The notes beneath the pieces were generated by a model. It ran no database searches. It was not told the DNA's origin and was given only the letters and a program-made list of their open reading frames with translations. From Actinokineospora spheciospongiae (GTDB lineage Bacteria; Actinomycetota; Actinomycetes; Mycobacteriales; Pseudonocardiaceae): DNA of 64,000 nt. The stretch is from positions 78,966-142,965 of the forward strand of contig NZ_AYXG01000139.1 in the NCBI RefSeq assembly GCF_000564855.1. The letters are read 5' to 3'. Made by a program: the position numbers and the translations under genes. Each line of letters opens with the position of its first letter. Within the stretch, counting starts at the first letter, position 1. This document shows, in pieces, positions 54,136 to 63,463 of the stretch.

Positions 54136-54182
54136 GCGCCGAACCCCGGCTTCGACGGGCACGTCGTGCCGGGGTTCGGCGC
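54136..54182 (-). terminator. terminator of the alternative ribosomal protein operon
   Basis: GCGCCGAACCCCGGC and its complement form a perfect 15-bp stem just after the rpsR stop on the minus strand. Confidence 0.85.
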
Positions 54183-54186
54183 GGGA

Positions 54187-54426
54187 TCAGGAGCGGGCGG
54201 GGCCGGGGTAGGGCAGCAGGGCCATCTCGCGGGCGTTCTTGATGGCGACGGCGACCTGCTTCTGCTGCTGCGGCGTGAGACCGGTCACCCGTCGGGCGCG
54301 GATCTTGCCGCGGTCGGAGATGAACTTGCGCAGCAGCACCGCGTCCTTCCAGTCCACGGTGTCGATGCCCGCCGTGATGAGCGGGTTGGGCTTCTTCTTG
54401 CCGGGGCGGCGTTCTGGCTTGGGCAC
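54187..54426 (-). CDS. rpsR: ribosomal protein bS18, zinc-independent paralogue
   Basis: A 79-residue bS18 (typical segment [25 protein letters not shown]). It has no cysteine, so it cannot hold a structural zinc. In actinobacteria such C-minus paralogues replace the zinc forms when Zur is derepressed. Last gene of the four-gene operon L28-L33-S14-S18. Confidence 0.95.
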   Translation of the reverse strand: MPKPERRPGKKKPNPLITAGIDTVDWKDAVLLRKFISDRGKIRARRVTGLTPQQQKQVAVAIKNAREMALLPYPGPARS

Positions 54427-54435
54427 GGGAACCTC

Positions 54436-54741
54436 CTACCAGCTCGACTTGCTGACACCGGGCAGTTCGCCGCGGTGGGCCATCTGGCGCATCCGCACCC
54501 GGGACAGGCCGAACGCCCGCAGGTAGCCCCGGGGCCTGCCGTCCGCGGAGTCCCGGTTGCGGATGCGGACCGGGCTCGCGTCGCGGGGCAGCCGTTGCAG
54601 CGCGGCCCACGCGGCCGCGCGCTCCTCGTCGGTCGACTTCGGCGAGCGGGCCGTCTCCTTGAGCTCGGCGCGGCGCTCGGCGTAGCGGGCGACGATCACC
54701 TTGCGCTGCTCGTTCTTGGCGATCTTGGACTTCTTGGCCAT
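54436..54741 (-). CDS. rpsN: ribosomal protein uS14, zinc-independent paralogue
   Basis: A 101-residue long-form uS14 ending in the canonical [11 protein letters not shown]. The CxxC-CxxC zinc finger of the short form is missing. It overlaps the L33 stop by one base, showing tight coupling. Confidence 0.95.
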   Translation of the reverse strand: MAKKSKIAKNEQRKVIVARYAERRAELKETARSPKSTDEERAAAWAALQRLPRDASPVRIRNRDSADGRPRGYLRAFGLSRVRMRQMAHRGELPGVSKSSW

Positions 54742-54905
54742 CAGCGGTCCTCCCGGAACTCGACGTGGCGGCGCGCCACGGGGTCGAACTTGCGCAACAC
54801 CAGGCGATCCGGGTCGTTGCGGCGGTTCTTGCGGGTCACGTAGGTGAAGCCGGTCCCGGCGGTGGACCGGAGCTTGACGATCGGCCGGATCTCGTTGCGC
54901 GCCAT
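54741..54905 (-). CDS. rpmG: ribosomal protein bL33, zinc-independent paralogue
   Basis: A 54-residue bL33 ([20 protein letters not shown]) without cysteines. It overlaps its neighbours by one base on each side. A zinc-type L33 is expected elsewhere in the genome. Confidence 0.95.
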   Translation of the reverse strand: MARNEIRPIVKLRSTAGTGFTYVTRKNRRNDPDRLVLRKFDPVARRHVEFREDR

Positions 54906-55141
54906 CAGATCCGCGCCCCGCTCGCGCGCATCCTGGCCACGACGGCCTCGACGCCGAGCTTGTCGATGGTCTTGATCCCCTTGGCGGACACGGTGAGCGT
55001 GATCCACCTGTTCTGCGAGGGCAGCCAGTAGCGGCGCCGCTGCACGTTGGGGTTCCAGCGGCGCGAGGTGCGCCGGTTGGAGTGCGACACCTGCTTGCCG
55101 AAACCCGGTTTGCGCCCGGTCACCTGGCACACCGCGGACAC
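54905..55141 (-). CDS. rpmB: ribosomal protein bL28, alternative paralogue
   Basis: A 78-residue bL28 ([20 protein letters not shown]). Only one Cys is left, so no zinc knuckle can form. The GTG start has GGAGG four bases upstream. It heads the operon, and a Zur-like box lies 14 bases upstream of the start. Confidence 0.95.
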   Translation of the reverse strand: MSAVCQVTGRKPGFGKQVSHSNRRTSRRWNPNVQRRRYWLPSQNRWITLTVSAKGIKTIDKLGVEAVVARMRASGARI

Positions 55142-55154
55142 ATGACCTCCTAGA

Positions 55155-55173
55155 AATGGGTGTCATTTTCATC
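55155..55173 (-). promoter_or_regulatory. Zur-like box upstream of rpmB
   Basis: On the minus strand GATGAAAATGACACCCATT matches 14 of 19 positions of the recalled Zur pattern. It shares ATGxAAAT and CCCATT with the site at 46354. Confidence 0.65.
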
Positions 55174-55208
55174 TGGACGTCGGCCAGAGTAGCGTGTGCG
55201 TCGACCGA

Positions 55209-55227
55209 TGTGGAAACCATTGTCGTT
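55209..55227 (+). promoter_or_regulatory. second Zur-like box in the divergent ribosomal protein region
   Basis: The minus strand reads AACGACAATGGTTTCCACA, again 14 of 19 positions. It lies in the same AT-rich island and faces the L31B-L32 genes. Confidence 0.5.
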
Positions 55228-55390
55228 AGGAGGGGTGTGTGTCGCCCGATCCACCTGCTCACCGACGCCGGACCGGCCGACGGGGCCGGTGGGCGCGCCA
55301 CCCCGATCCGTTCGGCGCCCGGCACGCCGACCCGTGCGGGGACACCGGGGGCGTCGACCCCGGGGTCCCGCCCACCAGAAGGGAAGAACC

Positions 55391-55654
55391 ATGAAACCGG
55401 GCATCCACCCCGACTACCACCCCGTGGTGTTCCGCGACCAGGCGACCGGGAAGTCGTTCCTGACCCGCTCGACCGCGACCTCCACCACGACCGTCGAGTG
55501 GGAGGACGGCAACACCTACCCGCTGATCACGGTCGACGTGACCTCGGACTCGCACCCGTTCTGGACCGGCAACCAGCGGGTCATGGACACCGCGGGCCGG
55601 GTCGAGAAGTTCAACCGCCGCTACGGCGCCCGGGTGCGCGGGGGCAAGGGCTGA
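55391..55654 (+). CDS. rpmE2: ribosomal protein bL31 type B
   Basis: An 87-residue type B bL31 ([20 protein letters not shown], ending in KFNRRYG). The CxxC motif of the zinc type is absent. Type B L31 is a classical Zur target. AAGGGAAG lies before the ATG. The preceding 130 bases are Pro/Gly-like GC-rich leader without a gene. Confidence 0.95.
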   Translation: MKPGIHPDYHPVVFRDQATGKSFLTRSTATSTTTVEWEDGNTYPLITVDVTSDSHPFWTGNQRVMDTAGRVEKFNRRYGARVRGGKG

Positions 55655-55815
55655 TGGCCGTCCCCAAGCGCAAGACCTCCCGGTCGAACACCCGCTCCCG
55701 CCGCGCCCAGTGGAAGGCCACCGCGCCCGACCTGGTGCCGGTCACCGCGCTCGACGGCCGCAAGCTCATGGTCCCCCGCGGGCTCGTCAAGGCCTACCAG
55801 CGCGGCCTGCTCTGA
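55654..55815 (+). CDS. rpmF: ribosomal protein bL32, zinc-independent paralogue
   Basis: A 53-residue bL32 beginning [17 protein letters not shown]. The C-terminal cysteines of zinc-type L32 are missing. The ATG overlaps the L31B stop by one base. A perfect terminator follows directly. Confidence 0.95.
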   Translation: MAVPKRKTSRSNTRSRRAQWKATAPDLVPVTALDGRKLMVPRGLVKAYQRGLL

Positions 55816-55817
55816 CC

Positions 55818-55855
55818 GCTGTGGCCGCGAGTCCCCGTGGACTCGCGGCCACAGC
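55818..55855 (+). terminator. terminator after rpmF
   Basis: GCTGTGGCCGCGAGTCC and its complement form a perfect 17-bp stem with a CCGT loop. Confidence 0.88.
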
Positions 55856-56037
55856 TCCGCGGAAATCCGCCCGCGCACCGGTCGACCCGGTCGATGGCCG
55901 CGGCCATCGGCACGTCGTGTCCTCGACAACCTCGCTCGGTACGGGCAACGGGTCAACTGCTCGGAATGCCAGACGGCCGAAGCGGTCTGCCCCTGCCCGG
56001 TCGGCATCGGTGTGCCGGTCGTCCGGCGTCGTGCGGG

Positions 56038-56376
56038 TCAGCAGTCGGGCAGGCCGTCGGTTTCGAAGACGTCGTTGCCCCGGGCGAACCCGTAGTTGCC
56101 GTTGTCGGCTCGGGTGTAGATCCAGTGGGTGCCGAGCGGGCCATCGCCGTCCTGTCGGCAGAAGAAGTAGTTGCGGGAGCGCTGCAGGTGACCGACGGTC
56201 ACGTGGTCGTCGATGATTTCGGTGTTCGGGCGGTTCGTGCAGGACCAGCGGTTGTTCGCCGGGTCGGGCGTGCACGGTATGACCAGGGTGGTCGCCGAGG
56301 CCGGGGCCATCGCACTGAGGCATGCCGCCACCGCCACCGCGGAAGTCGAAACCGCTTTCCACCGCGTCCTGTTCAT
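56038..56376 (-). CDS. small secreted protein with four cysteines
   Basis: A 112-residue precursor. The signal peptide (residues 1-30, ending ASA) is followed by a mature part of about 82 residues with Cys in VIPCTPD, WSCTNR, FFCRQD and the last residue. It has a beta-rich, SH3-like look (YFFCRQDGDGPLGTHWIYTRADNGNYG region). No function is recognised. The ATG at 56376 is preceded by GGGGGA. It is a single gene. Confidence 0.72.
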   Translation of the reverse strand: MNRTRWKAVSTSAVAVAACLSAMAPASATTLVIPCTPDPANNRWSCTNRPNTEIIDDHVTVGHLQRSRNYFFCRQDGDGPLGTHWIYTRADNGNYGFARGNDVFETDGLPDC

Positions 56377-56760
56377 GATCCCCCATCTCATCCCGCTGAA
56401 TCGTCGCGGCAAGGTTTTCCTGCCGCACAAGGAGAATGACACCGACAAGTGGCTGGCGACAGCAACCACGTCCAGGTTGCCTCGTCCGGTCGGATCGGTT
56501 CACACGATTGCCAGATCGGCACTCATCGGACCGTCATCGCCACCCGGCACCACAACCTCGATCGAGTGGAGTCGACGCCGAATCGGGCGAGACCGCCCGC
56601 TGGACCGTCACCCACTACCCGTCCCCGCGACCTCGATGCCCACACCCCGACCAGTCGGTGGTCTCGATGGGCGGGTGCGGGAGCACATGGGCACTTGTGC
56701 ACCCGCACCGGCGATCTTCTCGGTACCCTCGTGTTCTCATCGTCGCGTTCAGGGGGCGTG
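56377..56760. other. divergent intergenic region
   Basis: The region separates the small secreted protein gene and the STAND gene. Its composition is less biased than the genes around it. I see no gene, repeat or clear operator. Confidence 0.4.
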
Positions 56761-58870
56761 GTGTCGGGCGATCCGGGGTCCAGGAACCGCGTGGAGGGGA
56801 ACCACCACGGGAACATCGTGCAGGCGCGCGCCATCCATGGCGACGTGCACTTCCACCACGTCCCCACCGCGGACGTGCCCCACCAGGTGCCCCTGGCTCC
56901 CGTCCGGTTCGTCAACCGGTCCGCGGAGTTGGCAGCGGGCGGCGGGGCTCTGGGCGCGGGGGAGGGGCGCGGGTCGCGGATCACCGTGTTGACCGGGTTG
57001 CCGGGGGCTGGCAAGTCGGCGCTGGCCAGGCGGTTGGTGGAGTTGAACCGGGGTGCGTACCCCGGTGGCGAGCTGTACGTCGACTTCGGGGCTGTGGCGG
57101 TCGCCGACCACCAGGAAGCGGTGGGCGACGCGCTGGGCTCGTGCTTGTTGGCGCTGGGGGTGTCCTCGCAACTGGTCCCGGCCTCGCTGGCCGATCGGGC
57201 CGGGCTGTTCCGGTCGAAGACCGCGGCCTCGCCGGTGCTGGTCGTGTTGGACGACGTGGCCGAACCCGGGCAGGTGCCCGCGTTCCGGCCGCAGGCCCCG
57301 GGCAGCGCGGTGCTGGTCACGAGCAACGCGCAGTTGACCGAGCTGCGGTTGGACGGGGCGGACGTGGTCGAGGTGGGGCCGTTGGACGAGGCAGCGGGCA
57401 CGCACATGCTGCGGGAGCTGTGCGGCGCCCGGGCGGCGGGAGGTGAACCCGACCTGGCCGCGCTGGTGCGGGAGTGCGGCGGGCTGCCGGTCGCGCTGCG
57501 GGTGGCCGCTGCTCGGCTGGTGGGGCGGCGCTCCCTGACGGTGCGGGCGCTGGTCGAGGAGATCGCCGACACCCGCCGGGGCGCGGGGGCGTTCCGGGTC
57601 AACGGTGAGGACAAGGTGAGCGCGGTGTTCGCCGTCGCGTACCGCAAGCTCCCCGGGGACGCCGCTCGGCTCTACCGGCTGCTGGGGGCGTCGCCGGTCG
57701 CGGACTTCACGGTGGAGCTCGCCGCCGCTGTGCTCGACATCGACGAGGGCGGTTGCGCGGACCTGGTGGATGTGGTGGTCGAGGCCGGGCTGCTCCAAGA
57801 GGTGACCGGGGGTCGTCACCGCTTCCACGGGCTGGTGCGCAGGCACGCGGCGAGCGAGGCGGCGGCCGACCCGGCGGAGCTGGCGGCCGGGGTCCGGCGG
57901 GCCGTGGGGTTCCTGCTGGTGTCGGCGGCGTTCGGCGACCTGGCGATCCTCGGACCCGGTCGCTACCGGTGCACTCCGCACGACCAGGTGCTGACCGGCC
58001 GGGAGGACCCGTTCTCCGGTGACAAGGCCGCGGCGCTGGAGTGGATGGACGTCGAGCGGCCGAACCTCGCCGCCGGGGTCCGCACCGCGCTGGAGCAGGG
58101 CTGGTACGACCAGGCGTGGCAGTTGGCGGAATCGGCCACCGCCCTGTACGCCAACCGCCGGTACCTGGTCGACTGGACCGAGACCAGCGAACTCGGCTCG
58201 CGGGCGGCGAGGCTCGCGGGCAACGCCGAGGCGGAAGCCCGGCTGCGCAGCTTCGCGTCGCGGGCGTGGATCGACCTCGGGGACACCGCACGCGCTCGGG
58301 CGGAGCTCGATGAGGCATTCCCGCTGCTGGCAGGCACCGAGGACACCCGGTTGGTGGCGTCGGTGCACGAGATGGACGGTCGCCACCACGAGGCGGTCGG
58401 GGACCACGCGCGGGCGCTGGCGGCTTTCCAGCGGTCGTTGGACCTGTTCACCAGCATGGACGATCTGCGCGGTGCCGCGTCGCTGACCTACTTCATCGGG
58501 TGCGCCCGGTTCGCCCTGGGTGACCTGGCCGACGCCCAGGCGACCTTGGGTCGGGCGGCGGAGCTGCTGCGCGAGGTCCCGGACTCGAAGATGGAGGGCC
58601 GGGCGTTGATCACCATCGGCAGGGTGCACGAAGCCCTCGGCGATGACGATCAGGCCGGCGCGGCGTTCGGCCGAGCCGTGGACGTGCTGGTCGCGGGCGA
58701 CGACCTGTTCCACGAGTCCTGGGCGCGCGAAGCCGCCGCGAACCTCGCGGAGCGCCGGGGTGACGTGGAGGCGGCCCGCCTCCACGTCACCCGCATGGTG
58801 GAGATCCAGGTCCGACTCGGCGGCGGCCGGGTCGGACGAGCTCACGGCCCGGTTGGCCGCCCTGGGCTGA
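56761..58870 (+). CDS. STAND/NB-ARC-type NTPase with TPR-like repeats, apparent 3' frameshift
   Basis: About 700 residues. A short N-terminal segment GNHHGNIVQARAIHGDVHF is typical of actinomycete NB-ARC proteins. The NTPase domain has Walker A GLPGAGKSA, Walker B VLVVLDDV and GGLPVALRVAA (the GxP motif). From about residue 430 helical TPR-like repeats follow (for example ARALAAFQRSLDLF, DLADAQATLGRAAELL). The frame then runs on far into the opposite gene, whereas the next frame gives a natural end SDELTARLAALG followed by a stop at 58870. One base near 58820-58840 seems gained, so it is either a sequencing error or a real frameshift. GTG start with AGGGGG upstream. It could be a regulator or a conflict-type sensor. 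Confidence 0.75.
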
Positions 58871-59972
58871 CGCGCAGGCCCAGCCGATCCCGGCGGGCGC
58901 CGGTGTCGGCGGTGTGCTCGCCGTCGGCGAGGCACCCGGTCAGCAGCAGGTGGTGGACGACCGAGCCGATCACGGACACAGCAGCGGTCGACGTCGCGCG
59001 GACGAGCCGTCCGCCGCGGACCACCACCACCGCCCCACCCGCAACAGCGGCTGCGGCGATGCGCGCGCCGGGGTACGCGGCGAGCGCCGACGAGGCCAAA
59101 GCGACCGCCTGGGCCTCGTCCGCCGGGTCCTCGCGGTAGATGATCGACGCCTTCTGCGTCAAGCGCAGGTTGCTCGCGCCCTCCTCGACCGCCAGGTGCC
59201 ATCCCTCCCGGGGCGGCTGGGCCTGTGCGGGCCTGCGCTCCACTGAGACGCCGTTCCCAGCCGCGGCGGTCCGAACCCGGAAAGCGGCAGCGGGCCGGTG
59301 GGCCACGGGAGTGGGGTCGGGTGCGCGGTGCAGGGCGGGAGGCCGGCTCGGGGCGGTCTTCAGCAACCGGTAGATGAGGTCCTGCAAGCGCTCGTGGGCT
59401 CCGCCCTGGTTGGCGAACACCCGCTCGGCGAGAGCCCGGTGGTCTTCCGGCGGGAGGGCGTTGTCGATCTGCGTGCGCAGGTCCGCGGTGACGTCGAGCC
59501 GCGGGATGAGGTGCTGCAGGTCCGCCACCGGAGTCCCGGGCTCGATCTCCGCGGACAGGTCGGTCAGCAACAGCGACCTGCCCAGTCCGGCGGCGTAGAG
59601 GCCGAGCGAGCCGTGGTCGGTGACCACCACGTCAGCCGCGACCAGCGCGGCGTGCCACCCGGAGTCCGGGGGGAGCAGCAGCATGCCCGCGTCGAGTTCG
59701 TCGGCGAACAGGACCTCCAGGTCGCGTCCGCCGTGCGCGGCCCACAGGTTCGGGTGCGCCACCAGGCACACCCGGTACTGGTCGTGGGGCAACCCGGCCA
59801 GCAGCCGCATCGGCAGCTCGGGCCGCCTGCCCACCGCCGCGTCCACCCCCCAGGTGGAGGCGACCACCACCAACCGCTCGTCTTCCACTCCGAGGCGGCG
59901 CCGGTACCGGGCGCGCAGCGGCAGGCTCGAGACCAGCCGGTCGAACTCAGCGGACACAGACCGGCCCGTCAA
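58842..59972 (-). CDS. glycosyltransferase-like protein, probably 5'-truncated
   Basis: A 376-residue frame. The N-terminal 190 residues (YRRRLGVEDERLVVVASTWG, later DVVVTDHGSLGLYAAGLGRSL) resemble the C-terminal half of CDP-glycerol/UDP-sugar transferases, so the first half of the fold is missing. The C-terminal 150 residues are an unassigned alanine-rich domain. The best start codons are a TTG at 59972 or a GTG at 59957, with no good ribosome site, directly beside a 7-bp tandem repeat. This suggests loss of the 5' part. Its end overlaps the end of the STAND gene by 29 bases. Confidence 0.6.
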   Translation of the reverse strand: MTGRSVSAEFDRLVSSLPLRARYRRRLGVEDERLVVVASTWGVDAAVGRRPELPMRLLAGLPHDQYRVCLVAHPNLWAAHGGRDLEVLFADELDAGMLLLPPDSGWHAALVAADVVVTDHGSLGLYAAGLGRSLLLTDLSAEIEPGTPVADLQHLIPRLDVTADLRTQIDNALPPEDHRALAERVFANQGGAHERLQDLIYRLLKTAPSRPPALHRAPDPTPVAHRPAAAFRVRTAAAGNGVSVERRPAQAQPPREGWHLAVEEGASNLRLTQKASIIYREDPADEAQAVALASSALAAYPGARIAAAAVAGGAVVVVRGGRLVRATSTAAVSVIGSVVHHLLLTGCLADGEHTADTGARRDRLGLRVSPGRPTGP

Positions 59973-59980
59973 GCGTCAGC

Positions 59981-60029
59981 GGCTCCCGGCTCCCGGCTCC
60001 CGGCTCCCGGCTCCCGGCTCCCGGCTCCC
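59981..60029. repeat. seven tandem copies of GGCTCCC
   Basis: A perfect 7 x 7-bp repeat, followed by a low-GC AATTTTGATGGTCTTAG stretch. It adjoins the start of the truncated gene and may be variable by slippage. Confidence 0.95.
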
Positions 60030-60436
60030 GGCCAATTTTGATGGTCTTAGCAGGTCAGAGGCATGTTAATTTTTCAGGTGGGGGTGCCCCGAGGAGATCG
60101 ACGACATCGTGGCTCCGGACACCGGTGCACTTTATGCCGGTCCTGGAAGTCAGGCGGGCGTGTCGGACAAGACCTCGTGGGTGGCCTGCCGCACGTTGCG
60201 AGCGGTGTCGACCCGCTCGAAACGCGGCGGATCTCCACGGACATTGCCACGTTTTCGACGTGCGGCCGGTCGTGGTGTGACAGCCTGGCGCAGCGACGGC
60301 CGTTCGGGGGAACGTCGCCGGGCTGATCTGACCGCCGTGGGGGACGGGTTGTGACGGAGTCGTGCGAGGGCACCGGGGTCGCGGGTGGGGTCGTGCCGCC
60401 ATGCGTTGACCCCCTTCCCGGTCGGCCGACCGGCTC
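60030..60436. other. intergenic region before the EspC-GT4 gene
   Basis: About 400 bases without a convincing gene. An AT-rich patch at 60031-60080 could hold a promoter. Several short frames exist on both strands but lack family resemblance. Confidence 0.4.
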
Positions 60437-63400
60437 ATGACGCGCAGGCGCGGCGGCTCGTCCCACCACGGCGGGTCGAGCGGTCCGAGCACGTCGAGCC
60501 CGGTCGGCTCCGGTGGCGCGGGCGTCGCGTCGGGCACGGGGGTGGACCCCGACGCCCTGGACTCCGTGGGCAGCCGCTTCTCCGGCCGGGCAGACCAGAT
60601 CCGCGATGGCATCGGCGGCAGGCTGAACATCAGCGCGTCGTCGCAGAGCGCGGGTGTGTTCGGCCAGGTCGCGATGACCAGGGCCGACGAAGTCGTCCGC
60701 ACCGCCCGCGAAGGCGTGGCCCGCGCGGCCACCTCGGCGGAGACCAGCGGCCAGAAGGTCAAGGACACCGCCCAGGCAGCCCGGGGCACCGACCAGTCGA
60801 ACGCGTCCAACCTCCGCCAGTCGGGCGACAGCCTGGGCAAGTCCGTTCCCCGCCCGCCAGGGGGCGCGAGCACCGCCGCTCCCCGCACCCCTGGGACGCC
60901 CGCGCCATCCCGTGCGCCGACCACCGCGACCTCGCCCCCGGGCTCCGACACCCCCGGGACTCGTCCCCGTCCATCGCGCTCGCCGAGCGCGTCCGACGGC
61001 GCGAACGCTCCGCGTTCGGGGACGCCCGCGCGTCCGCCGGGGCCGCCGACCACACCGGATGATCGGAGCGCCCCGGCCGCCCGTCCGGGTGCGCCCGCGC
61101 GCCCGTCTGGTTCGCCCCCTGCTGCCACGTCGGCGCCGGGATCGCCTGCGGGGCCCACCCGGCAACCGACGCCCGCCCCATCCTCCGACCCGGCAGGGTC
61201 CCGACCGGCGTCGGGGCCGCCCACCGGGCGCCCGGGTGGGCCGCCTGCCGGGGCACCACCTCAGCAGGCACCCGACCGGCAGAGCCGCTTGCCCTCGCAG
61301 GGACCTGGCTCGTCCGGGCAGGGCCTCAGCACCCCGCCCCAGGGACAAGGACCGCCGCGAGCGGGTCAGGTCCCGCCCCGGCAAGCGCATGGCGCACCGC
61401 AGGCGGGTCAGCAGGGGGCGCCGCGCCCGGCGAACGTGCCACCGCGGTCGGATCGGCAGAGCCCGGCGCACGGTTCGGCGCAGCCAGACCGCGCCCAGCC
61501 CCACCAGGGGCAGCCGCAGCGCGCACCCGGTTCACCGGGACCAGGTCAGCCGCAGGGGGGTCTCCCGCGACCTGGGCCCCGTGCGCCCGAGTCGGGCACG
61601 CCGGGCGACCGCCCGCGGCAAGCGGCAGGCACACCGCCGCAGCCCGGCCACGGTTCATCGCAGCCGGGCCACGGCGGGCCGATGCGGGGCAACGGTCCCG
61701 CGCCGCAGGGCCCACGCCCCCCGGGCTCGTCCCAACCGCACGGTGTCCCGCCCCGAGGGAGCGACGCTCCGCCGAAGGGCCATGGTCAGCCACCGCCGGG
61801 CCATCGCCCGCCGCCGGGCGCGGGATCGTCCGTCCAAGGACCACCACCCGGTTCGCCACGACCGGGCACCGGTCCGCTGCCGGGCGCGCACGGGCAGCCG
61901 CGGACCGGTCCGGCCGCCGCGCGCCCTCCTGATGCCCATCGGGACCATACGCCGGTGCGGTCGCCGGACCCGGCGGCCGAACCGCGTCGTCCAGACCACC
62001 TCGGTCGCCCGGAGGAGGCGCAGGACCGGCGCGATCGCACCGACTCCGCACACCGCGCCGACCCGAACACCCCCGACGAGCCGCGCCCCGACGGCGACCC
62101 GAACCGGAGCCAGGACCAGGACACAGCCCAGGACCAGCCCTCCGGCCGAGACCCGACCGCCGATCCCGAGAGGGTCCAGGACGGGGCTGAGCCGGATCGG
62201 GCCACCGACCCGGGACCCACGCCTGACGAGCGCAGGGACACCGCGGACGCGCAGGACGCCGACGACGTCACCCACACCTTCCTGATGGTGTGCACGGAGT
62301 ACAGCCCGGAGAAGGGTGGCGTCGTGGTCTTCAACCGGGCGCTCGCCGAGGCGCTGGCCGACGCCGGGCACAACGTGATCGTGCGCATCGGCGAGGACGC
62401 CTCCCGCTACGCGGACGCCCAGCGGCCCAACCTGCGGATCATCGGTCCCCGGGACCTGCCTGCCTCGCCCGATTCGCGCACACTGCTCGGGACCGCGGAC
62501 GATCCCGACGACATGCCCGACAACGTCGACTTCGTCATCGGGCACACGCGCTTCTCCGGCCCGGACGCCGCGGCGACCCGCGACGCCAGGTACCCGGACG
62601 CGAAGCTGGTCCACTTCGTCCACATGGTGCCCGAAGCCCTCGGTCGGGTGAAGGCGGACGACGATCCGAACGACCGGGCCGCGGGTATCGTGAACCACGC
62701 CATCGAGCGCGACCTGGTGGCGGGGGCGGACCTCGCGGTCGGCGTCGGACCGGCCATCGCCGAGAACGTGCGGGAGATGGTCGAGCAGGCCAGAGCGGCG
62801 GGAGGGCCGGTGGCGACGAAGGAGGTGCACGAGCTGATCCCCGGGATGGAGTTCGTGGACCGCAGACCGCGCTCCATCGAGGGCCGTGAGATGAAGGTGC
62901 TCCTGTTCGGCCGGGCCGACGTCGGCCAGAAGGGCGCCAAGGAGGCGGCGCGAGTGGTCTCCATGTTGCAGGCCGCAGGGCGCCCTGTGCAGCTGACCGT
63001 ACGTGGTGTACCCGCGAAACAGGTGGTGGAGCAGCAGGAACAGCTCGCCGTTGTGGCAAGAGCCGAAGTCGAGGTGCGCCCGTTCACGACGGACCGCGCC
63101 GACCTGCACACCGACTTGGACGATGCCGATGTGATGGTCATGACCTCGCGCGCCGAGGGTTTCGGGCTCACCGCCCAGGAGGCCGCCGGGGCGGGGGTGC
63201 CCGTCGTGGTCCCGTCCAGCAGTGGCTTCGGCCGCTGGCTCGGCGACGGGTTCTCGGCGGCCAATGCCGGACCGAGCATCGTCGAGCAGGGTTTCGAGGA
63301 CCGGGTGCCGGAGGACCGCTGGTTTGAGGCGCTGAAGAACGTGGCGGACAATTACGACGATGCGCAGGAGCGCGCCCTGGCGTTGCAGCAGGAGTTCAAG

Positions 63401-63463
63401 GACCAGAATGTCACCTGGTCTGGCACGGTGGAGAGTTTGATCGATGCTCTTGGGAGGCTGTGA
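60437..63463 (+). CDS. EspC-like / proline-rich / GT4 glycosyltransferase fusion
   Basis: A 1008-residue protein in three parts. Residues 35-135 resemble the EspC/WXG100-related helical domain of ESX (type VII) substrates (VDPDALDSVGSRFSGRADQI, ending RGTDQSNASNL). Residues 140-610 are a Pro/Gly/Gln-rich low-complexity linker. Residues 615-1008 form a GT-B glycosyltransferase of the GT4 type: FLMVCTEYSPEKGGVVVFNRAL at the start, LLFGRADVGQKGAKEAARVV, and the donor site MTSRAEGFGLTAQEAAGAGVPVVVP. The domain order is that of type VII secreted polymorphic toxins, with a glycosyltransferase in the toxin position. It overlaps the small downstream gene. A cytosolic role in glycosylation is the alternative. 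Confidence 0.75.
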   Translation: MTRRRGGSSHHGGSSGPSTSSPVGSGGAGVASGTGVDPDALDSVGSRFSGRADQIRDGIGGRLNISASSQSAGVFGQVAMTRADEVVRTAREGVARAATSAETSGQKVKDTAQAARGTDQSNASNLRQSGDSLGKSVPRPPGGASTAAPRTPGTPAPSRAPTTATSPPGSDTPGTRPRPSRSPSASDGANAPRSGTPARPPGPPTTPDDRSAPAARPGAPARPSGSPPAATSAPGSPAGPTRQPTPAPSSDPAGSRPASGPPTGRPGGPPAGAPPQQAPDRQSRLPSQGPGSSGQGLSTPPQGQGPPRAGQVPPRQAHGAPQAGQQGAPRPANVPPRSDRQSPAHGSAQPDRAQPHQGQPQRAPGSPGPGQPQGGLPRPGPRAPESGTPGDRPRQAAGTPPQPGHGSSQPGHGGPMRGNGPAPQGPRPPGSSQPHGVPPRGSDAPPKGHGQPPPGHRPPPGAGSSVQGPPPGSPRPGTGPLPGAHGQPRTGPAAARPPDAHRDHTPVRSPDPAAEPRRPDHLGRPEEAQDRRDRTDSAHRADPNTPDEPRPDGDPNRSQDQDTAQDQPSGRDPTADPERVQDGAEPDRATDPGPTPDERRDTADAQDADDVTHTFLMVCTEYSPEKGGVVVFNRALAEALADAGHNVIVRIGEDASRYADAQRPNLRIIGPRDLPASPDSRTLLGTADDPDDMPDNVDFVIGHTRFSGPDAAATRDARYPDAKLVHFVHMVPEALGRVKADDDPNDRAAGIVNHAIERDLVAGADLAVGVGPAIAENVREMVEQARAAGGPVATKEVHELIPGMEFVDRRPRSIEGREMKVLLFGRADVGQKGAKEAARVVSMLQAAGRPVQLTVRGVPAKQVVEQQEQLAVVARAEVEVRPFTTDRADLHTDLDDADVMVMTSRAEGFGLTAQEAAGAGVPVVVPSSSGFGRWLGDGFSAANAGPSIVEQGFEDRVPEDRWFEALKNVADNYDDAQERALALQQEFKDQNVTWSGTVESLIDALGRL

